From Euleptes europaea (Eukaryota > Chordata > Lepidosauria > Squamata > Sphaerodactylidae): DNA of 64,000 nucleotides. Location of the stretch: positions 9,121,821-9,185,820 of the forward strand of contig NC_079312.1 in assembly GCF_029931775.1 (NCBI RefSeq), in the 5' to 3' direction. Each line of letters begins with the position of its first letter. Positions within the stretch are counted from its first letter, which is position 1. Made by a program: the position numbers and the translations under genes. Shown here piece by piece: positions 58,521-64,000 of the stretch. The notes below the pieces were generated by a model. The model was not told the DNA's origin and made no database searches. It saw nothing but the letters and a program-made list of their open reading frames with translations.

Positions 58521-58849
58521 CCAGTCCTGCCTGTTGTGTCCCGTAGAGAGAATGCTTGTGACCAATGGGCATTCAGGGATTTGGATCCTTGGAGAGAACC
58601 CCAAGCTCCGCGGGTTGCTCTTGCCTACTGTCCCAAACTACTAACCAAAGTACATACATAACACCTGGGCCTCGACCCTTTGGCATAAGTCAAGACTTTC
58701 TTTCCCCTGCTGAGACAGGAGATCACGCCGGCAGATTCCAGGTGTCCAAATTCAAGGCCGGTGTCATTTCAGTGCCTGGGCCCCCGACCCTGCTTCTCAC
58801 TTGCCTTGAAAGCCCCTTGCTGTGGTTGCCATAAGTCAATTTTTATTTT

Positions 58850-59045
58850 TATGTTATTCCACTCTGTTTATACTCCATCTTTCTCCTCAAGGGAGACCCA
58901 AAGCAGCTTCTATCGGTCTCCTCCCATTAATCCTCACAACAACCCTGTGAGGTAGGTTAGGCCAAGAGCATGCGAACGGCTCAAGGCCATTCAGCAAGCT
59001 TTCGTGGCAGAGTGGGGATTTGAACCGAGGTCTCCTGGCTACTGT
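58850..59045 (-). mobile_element. SINE related to the core-SINE family, reverse
   Basis: CCCTGTGAGGTAGGTTAGGC core and GATTTGAACCGAGGTCTCCT (box B reversed). Confidence 0.7.
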
Positions 59046-59304
59046 ACTTATACTCTTCTTTGAAAAACCACTGAAAGACTAACAGATTCCCCTTTAGAAG
59101 CCTCTTGGGTGAAACGCATAGAAGATTTTACCTGTTTTTGCACCATCGGCCTTGACACTATTTCTTTTTTTATCACCTGTGACTGGTGGGGCCCTTTTAT
59201 TTCCCCTTGCTCCCAGGTTCCAGTCCAACACTCTAACCACTACAAACTCTGGTTCTCCACACCATGCTGGTTGTGACTTGACAGCACTTATGTATGGATG
59301 GGGA

Positions 59305-59629
59305 GGGGCTGTAGCTGAGTGGCAGAGCATCTGCATGGCATGCAGAAGGTCCCCGGTTCAGTCCCCGGCATTTCCAGTCAAAGGGACTAAGCAAGTAGGT
59401 GATGTGAGTAGACCTCTGCCTGAGACCCTGGAGAGCCGCTGCCGGTCTGAGTAGACAATGCTGACTTTGATGGACCAAAGAGGGTCTGATTCAGTATCTG
59501 AAGAAGTGAGCTGTGGCTCACGAAAGCTCATACCCTACCAGAAAATATTTTTGTTAGTCTTTAAGGTGCTACTGGACTCTTGCCCTTTTTGACTGATTCA
59601 GTATAAGGCAGCTTCATGTGTTCATGTGA
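59305..59629 (+). mobile_element. tRNA-Ala-like SINE with a nested insertion
   Basis: GGGGCTGTAGCTGAGTGGCA GAGCATCTGC head, CGGTTCAGTCCCCGGCATTT box B. The tail is interrupted at about 59497-59590 by half of an AGTAGCACCTTAAAG-family repeat. CTGATTCAGTAT occurs on both sides of the insert. Confidence 0.9.
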
Positions 59630-59885
59630 TGAATAGAGTGGCTGGTGGTGCAGGTTGGAGCCTCTGAGGAACGGAAAGTAGAGGAATCTTTTGGGGGGAG
59701 GGGGTCTAGGAAAGGCAGAGAGGGAGAGAAGGGAAGGAGGGGGTAACAGAGAGGACAGCATCTCGGATCCTCTGTCTGGTCCCCCTCCCCTCAAGAGAGA
59801 AGATTTAGGTCTGCATGATTTTTTCTCCCACCCCCCATGTTGTAGTTTCTGTGTGGGATTGAGTCTGTCCTTGCCTTTCCCACAG

Positions 59886-60471
59886 GGGCAGGACCTGGGA
59901 GCTCAGCTGAGAGCTCCTCATTGGCTGCAAGTCTGAACATTTAGGATAAAGCGCTTGGCAGGGATTCCATTAAATGAGACTCTCTTTGCCTGCCGAACAA
60001 AATATGGCCAGAGAAAACGGTGATTATGGGGCCCTTTGGAGGGCTGCTCTGGAGGAAAGGATAAAGAAGGAAGACTTGGCAGAGCCTGAAGCCTGCAGAG
60101 GCCATGAAGCCCCTTGGGTGGGGAGCAGTGGGGGATTCTGGGAAGGAACCCTGCCGAAGATCCAGGCTGAAGAAGCTCTCAGCACAGATCTACAGCACCA
60201 GCGATTCAGGCAGTTCTGCTACCAGGAGGCGGAAGGGCCCCGAGAGGTCTGCAGCCGACTCCACCATCTTTGCTGCCAGTGGCTGAAGCCAGAAAGGTGC
60301 ACCAAGAAGGAGATGCTGGACCTGGTGATCCTGGAGCAGTTCCTGGCGGTCCTGCCCCCAGAGATGCAGAGCTGGGTGCGGGAATGTGGGCCAGAGACCA
60401 GTTCCCAGGCGGTGGCCCTGGCAGAAGGCTTCCTCCTGAGCCAGGCAGAAAAGGAGAACCTGGAACAGCAG
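59886..60471 (+). CDS. Gene C: SCAN exon of a SCAN-KRAB zinc-finger gene
   Basis: Acceptor TTTCCCACAG at 59885. Two in-frame ATGs are possible: 59974 ([10 protein letters not shown]) and 60004 ([20 protein letters not shown]). The second aligns with the starts of genes A and B and is preferred. The SCAN domain is complete: [72 protein letters not shown]. The donor CAG|GTAAGA at 60472 is intact, phase 0. It has a single copy of the segment that is repeated 16 times in gene B, so it shows the ancestral state. The KRAB and finger exons lie beyond the window. Confidence 0.88.
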
Positions 60472-60494
60472 GTAAGAGGGTTTAATCTACTGTA

Positions 60495-60885
60495 GTAAGC
60501 AGAGTCGGTACTTGGAAGGGAGACCTCCAAGGAAGACTCTGCAGAGGAAGGCAATGCAAAACCACCTCTGCTTAATCTCTTCCCATGAAAATCCCACTAG
60601 GGGTCACCGTAAATTGGCTGCAACTTGACGGCACTTTACACACACAGTCCCAGCCTAACCCTGACCTGGATGGTCCAGGCTAGCCTGATCTCAGAAGATC
60701 TCAGAAGATAAGCATGGTCAGCCCTGGTTAATACTTGGATGGGAGACCATCAAGGAAGACTTGGATTACTATGCAGAAGCAGGCAATGGCAAACCACCTC
60801 TGAATGTCTCTTGTCTTGAAAACCCTGCAGGGTTGCTGTAAGTCAGCTGTGACTTGATGGCATTTCCTGCCACCAGTCCCATCCT
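60495..60885 (+). mobile_element. Two 5S-derived SINEs in tandem
   Basis: 60495-60650 lacks the 5' head but has GGTACTTGGAAGGGAGACC and a BovB-like tail. 60655-60885 has the head CTGACCTGGATGGTCCAGGC TAGCCTGATCTC, AATACTTGGATGGGAGACC, and a degraded tail. Confidence 0.85.
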
Positions 60886-61773
60886 GTCCTCAAAGTGACC
60901 CACAGGAGGAACTTTGTCCCGGGTCGCCCTCCCGCCCGGGCTCCCGGGACTGCCCGGGAGCCCCAGTCCCAGCCACCATCGACGGGAGGGGGGAGAAAGA
61001 CCCCCGGAAACCCCACTTACCGGGGAAGGAGCCAGGAGGCGCGACAGACAGAGGCCAACCCGATCCTCTTCCGCGCACCCCGGCGAACGGACTGGAGGCC
61101 CACGTGACCGACAACGGCCCCGCTCGTCAGCTGGCGAGCAGGGAAAGAGACGGGGGGCGAGCAGAGGCTGGCAAGGGGGGAGGAGGCTGCAGAGGCCAGA
61201 GGGATGCGGGCGGCAGACGGGCCGGCGTGGCTCCCGCCCCAACGACCGAAGGAGGGTCGTGGTGGGGTTGCGGGAGGGAGCAGACATGGGGGCCACGGGT
61301 CCGACGTCCTGACTCGCCCGGAGCTTGACCGGCTCAGGGCGGGCGGTAGAGCTCGAGCCAGACAGAGGCGGGGGCCCCGCCCGCAGGAGAGACTACTGAG
61401 AAAAGGCAAGCCAGAGAAGAAGGAGGGGTTAGATATAGCCACGGATTGAGGCGATTAGGGGGAGCACAGGTGGTGGAGGGATATAAAAGCTGGATGGGTG
61501 CAGGCCGATGAGGATGTCTGCAGACGCTCACTTCCTGTGTCTGAGGAGCGAGCAAGCTGGCCAGCTCAGAGGAGGAAGGGTCGTCCTCCTCCTCTGAGTG
61601 GTCTGAGGCCGAGGAAACCCTAGCGGAAAAGGGTTGGGTTCACTCAGGAAGCTCTGCATCAGGGTCAGTCCCTCCTGACGGCGCAGGGGTCCCGGCTGGG
61701 ACGCGACAAACTTCTTGTGCTATTTCTGTGCATCAGCCTTTTTCTTTTCTTTTGCCTAATTGTGATCCTGACA
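60886..61773 (+). other. GC- and CpG-rich block with a TATA box, possibly an LTR fossil
   Basis: Strongly GC-rich from 60915 to about 61400, then GGAGGGATATAAAAGCTGG (TATA box about 61481). It ends near CCTAATTGTGATCCTGACA at 61773. A TATA box and a CA end would fit a solo LTR in plus orientation, but I found no matching partner repeat or clear flanking duplication. It could equally be a CpG island with an internal promoter of gene C. No coding sequence recognised. Confidence 0.35.
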
Positions 61774-61825
61774 GTTCTTTCAATCGCATGGTCTTTTCGC
61801 TGACTTGGTCACTGGTTTTACACAG

Positions 61826-61910
61826 GTACAGGAGGCGCCTTTGGACACTGAAAAGAACCTGCCTTTGAGGGAGATGGTAGTGAAGTATGACCAAGATGCC
61901 ACCTCACTGG
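61826..61910 (+). CDS. Gene C: first linker exon
   Basis: 85 bp, phase 0 to 1, acceptor GTTTTACACAG, donor CTGG|GTAAGG. Encodes VQEAPLDTEKNLPLREMVVK YDQDATSLG. Joins the SCAN exon in frame. Confidence 0.8.
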
Positions 61911-61984
61911 GTAAGGATTGACAGGGCCCATTTTAACTTCATTTCTCCTTTTAATAAACGCTTTTCCTGATACATCCCTCCAAA

Positions 61985-62420
61985 GAGCAATTTGCTCAGC
62001 TGGTGAAAACTTACTGGTGATCCCTGGCCTGAAAAACATCTGGCTGTCCTCATCCAGGGCCCGGGCTTTATCAGCTCTGGCCCCAGCCTGGTGGAACAGC
62101 CCCTGAGGGACTTGAAACAATTTCACAGGGCCTGTGAGACATATGGCTGAGGACAGCGACAGTTTCCATCTTGCTGGTCTCCCTGTGTCCCCCCCGCCCC
62201 CCTTCACTGCTGGGAATACTTTAGTATTTCTTATTGGTTTTTGTTTATCAGACATGGACTACGGGCAACTTGGATGTTTTAAATGTGTATAGTTTTAAAT
62301 TGTATTTATAATTGTTATTTTTTTGTGTTGTTTTTAACTCGCTTATACTGTTTTAATGATGTGTGGCCGCAAGACCCTTTGGGTGAGTGGCAACTGAAAA
62401 AAATCTAATAAATAAAGTGC
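61985..62420 (+). mobile_element. L2-like LINE 3' end
   Basis: Decayed C-terminal frame (CCAGCCTGGTGGAACAGCC), then GTTTTTAACTCGCTTATACT and AATCTAATAAATAAA at the end. Confidence 0.7.
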
Positions 62421-62558
62421 AGCTTTCATAAAACAAAAAACCCTAGCCACAGATGGTGTTTTAATACCATTAAATCCCAAAAGAGAGGATTTCCATTCTT
62501 CAGGCAGGTATAGCCGAGAAAAAACAGGGGGGAATGAGAAGGTACTAAAAATGTCAGC

Positions 62559-63340
62559 TAGACACACTATAGTCAAATAGTACCTCCTAAAATAAAATAT
62601 TACTACATTAATAGATCATAAACATATAATCTTTTTAAATAAGTTCAACATAAGTAGGTTATGACTCACCATGAGGTATTCATCAAAAATATTTCAACAC
62701 AACTAATATATTAAAATATATATTGTAGATGTAACATACAATATCCACTTATATAGCAGTATATAAAGTAATCCTGCAAGTATATATTCAGCAGGTGATT
62801 CAATTCATTGAATTCAAATTTTTGGTTCAACAGGTAGTGTTCACCAGGTAGTGTCCCAACAGGTCGTATTAGCAGGTCTATTGGTGTAAATTTAGAATTA
62901 ACAAATGATGTAGTCCTATTGTTTCATATTAATACTTATACGTGGGAACTTGTCTCAATACTACCTGTTGGAACACTGCCTGTTGAACCAACAATTTGCT
63001 CCAATAGGACTACATCATTTTGTTAATGCTAAATTTACACCAGTAGACCTGCTAATACGACCTGTTGGAACCAACAATTTGAATTACATTGAACTGAATC
63101 ATCTGTTGAATATAGACATGTAGGATTACTTTATAAACTGTTATATAAGTGGATATTGTCTGTTACATCCACAATGTATATTTTTGTATATTAGTTGTGT
63201 TGAAATATTTTTTATGTATATCTCATGGTAAGTCATAACCTACTTACGTTGAACTTTTTAAAAAAGATTATATGTTTATAATTATTAATGTTGTAATCTT
63301 TTATTTTAGGAGGTACTATTTGACTATAATGTGTCCAGGC
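62559..63340. mobile_element. Large AT-rich foldback element
   Basis: Arms of about 350 bp in inverted orientation (about 62559-62910 and 62980-63340), terminal GACACACTATAGTC / GACTATAATGTGTC. Shared blocks include AAATAGTACCTCCTAAAATA and CTAATACGACCTGTTGGAAC. No coding capacity; family unknown. Inserted in a gene C intron. Confidence 0.8.
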
Positions 63341-63515
63341 AGGGCCTGGAGGTCTCTCAGAATTACGACTGACCTTCAGACTACAGAGATGAGTTCACCT
63401 GGAGAAAATGGCTGCTTTGGAGGGAGGACTGTATGGTGTTATACCTTGCTGAGGTTACTCCCTAGACTTCACCCACAAATATCCAAGAATTTCCCAACCC
63501 AGAATTGACAGCCCT
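63341..63515 (+). mobile_element. GGTTGCCAACCTCC-type short repeat, 5' end missing
   Basis: CTGGAGAAAATGGCTGCTTT GGAGGGAGGACTGTATGG; begins directly after the foldback. Confidence 0.75.
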
Positions 63516-63559
63516 CTGGGTGAGTCAAAATGTATGGCCCCAGAGCCTGTCCTAGCTGA

Positions 63560-63720
63560 GCGATTCTGCCCCAGGATGTTTTGAGGGCCGTGAGGGCTTT
63601 GAAAGGGCTGAGAGGAATTGATGGACTGATATGTGTTTTCACCATGGAGGCTGAATGGAACCTCCATATTCAAAGGCAGTCTACTTTGGAATACCAGCTG
63701 CTGCTGCTGTTGGGAGCCAA
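63560..63720 (+). mobile_element. CR1-like scrap
   Basis: GATTCTGCCCCAGGATGTTT resembles the LPQDV block at 34350, followed by CTCCATATTCAAAGGCAG as in the CR1-type tails here. Confidence 0.5.
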
Positions 63721-63802
63721 TATAAAAGAACTGCAATATACAACATAAAATGCAGTACATAGATAAAGGATGCAACATTTTCCCCAACCTTTCTTTCCCC
63801 AG

Positions 63803-63888
63803 CAGAGGATGGAATGCCACGAGCTATAAAGTCCGAATTTTTTCCTGTTCAGGGTGTGGAGGAAACAGCTTCCGGTCAGCCAGATCAG
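63803..63888 (+). CDS. Gene C: second linker exon
   Basis: 86 bp, phase 1 to 0, acceptor CTTTCCCCAG, donor CAG|GTAGGA. Encodes AEDGMPRAIKSEFFPVQGVE ETASGQPDQ. Same length as the minus-strand exon 24575-24660, and it has an in-frame ATG at the shared position. The next exon, KRAB, should lie just past 64000. Confidence 0.8.
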
Positions 63889-64000
63889 GTAGGAAAGGGA
63901 TTGTGGGGGTGGTGGGAAGGGGCAGCCTTGGTACCCTGTGCCCCCAAATACTTCTATTTCCTTCTGTCAAATCTGCCCTCTGGGAAGGCTGTGACTGTCC

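Noticed and set aside
59305-59380. A tRNA-Ala gene
   Set aside because: The head resembles tRNA-Ala but continues into the SINE body shared with four other copies.
60769-61442. Open frames on both strands in the GC-rich block of gene C
   Set aside because: High GC removes stops by chance; no recognisable domain, and both strands are equally open.

Overview
The window is from a vertebrate, most likely a squamate reptile (lizard, perhaps gecko-like). It holds a cluster of C2H2 zinc-finger genes with SCAN and KRAB exons, buried in CR1, L2, L1, RTE/BovB and Penelope retroelements, Tc1 and hAT DNA transposons, tRNA-derived SINEs, and SINEs with a 5S-rRNA-like head and a BovB-like tail. I saw no bacterial, CRISPR or tRNA/rRNA genes. 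Identification is by eye from translated motifs and splice-phase arithmetic; nothing was searched against a database. LAYOUT. (1) 1754-26150, minus strand: a KRAB zinc-finger gene without SCAN. Exon 1 is near 26015-26150, a short exon with the likely start codon is 24575-24660, KRAB is 23975-24101, and an 18-finger exon is 1754-3561. The coding parts sum to 1998 nt (665 codons plus stop). The ~20 kb intron before the finger exon is mostly inserted elements: a Ty3 chromovirus fossil (4394-9810), a Tc1 transposon (10549-12055), an L1 (12429-16886), a CR1 (about 17175-20730) and a Penelope element (about 21520-23275). (2) 26.2-32.7 kb: repeat-rich spacer between two divergent genes. (3) Gene A, plus strand, 32.8-41.97 kb: exon 1, SCAN, two short linker exons, KRAB and a 10-finger exon. 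All exon phases agree, giving a 614-residue protein that looks intact. (4) 41.6-49.0 kb: spacer with SINEs, L2, CR1, BovB and a large foldback insertion. (5) Gene B, plus strand, 49.0-56.75 kb: same exon order, but the start of its SCAN coding exon is expanded into 16 near-identical 103-bp units. The SCAN splice donor has lost GT at its aligned position, and the finger exon carries a one-base frameshift. (6) Gene C, plus strand, 57.9 kb to the window edge: exon 1, SCAN and two linker exons; its KRAB and finger exons must lie beyond 64000. HOW IT FITS TOGETHER. The four genes share an exon-1/intron-1 boundary (a ...ATCTG|GT donor followed by related intron sequence) and near-constant exon sizes (KRAB 127 bp in three genes, preceding exon 83 or 86 bp). 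They therefore arose by local duplication, one copy inverted. Their products should be nuclear DNA-binding proteins, with SCAN for dimerisation and KRAB for co-repressor recruitment. The most unusual structures are the tandemly amplified SCAN coding segment in gene B and a set of long foldback insertions, two of them with target-site-like flanking duplications. Penelope tails also carry a hammerhead-like core.
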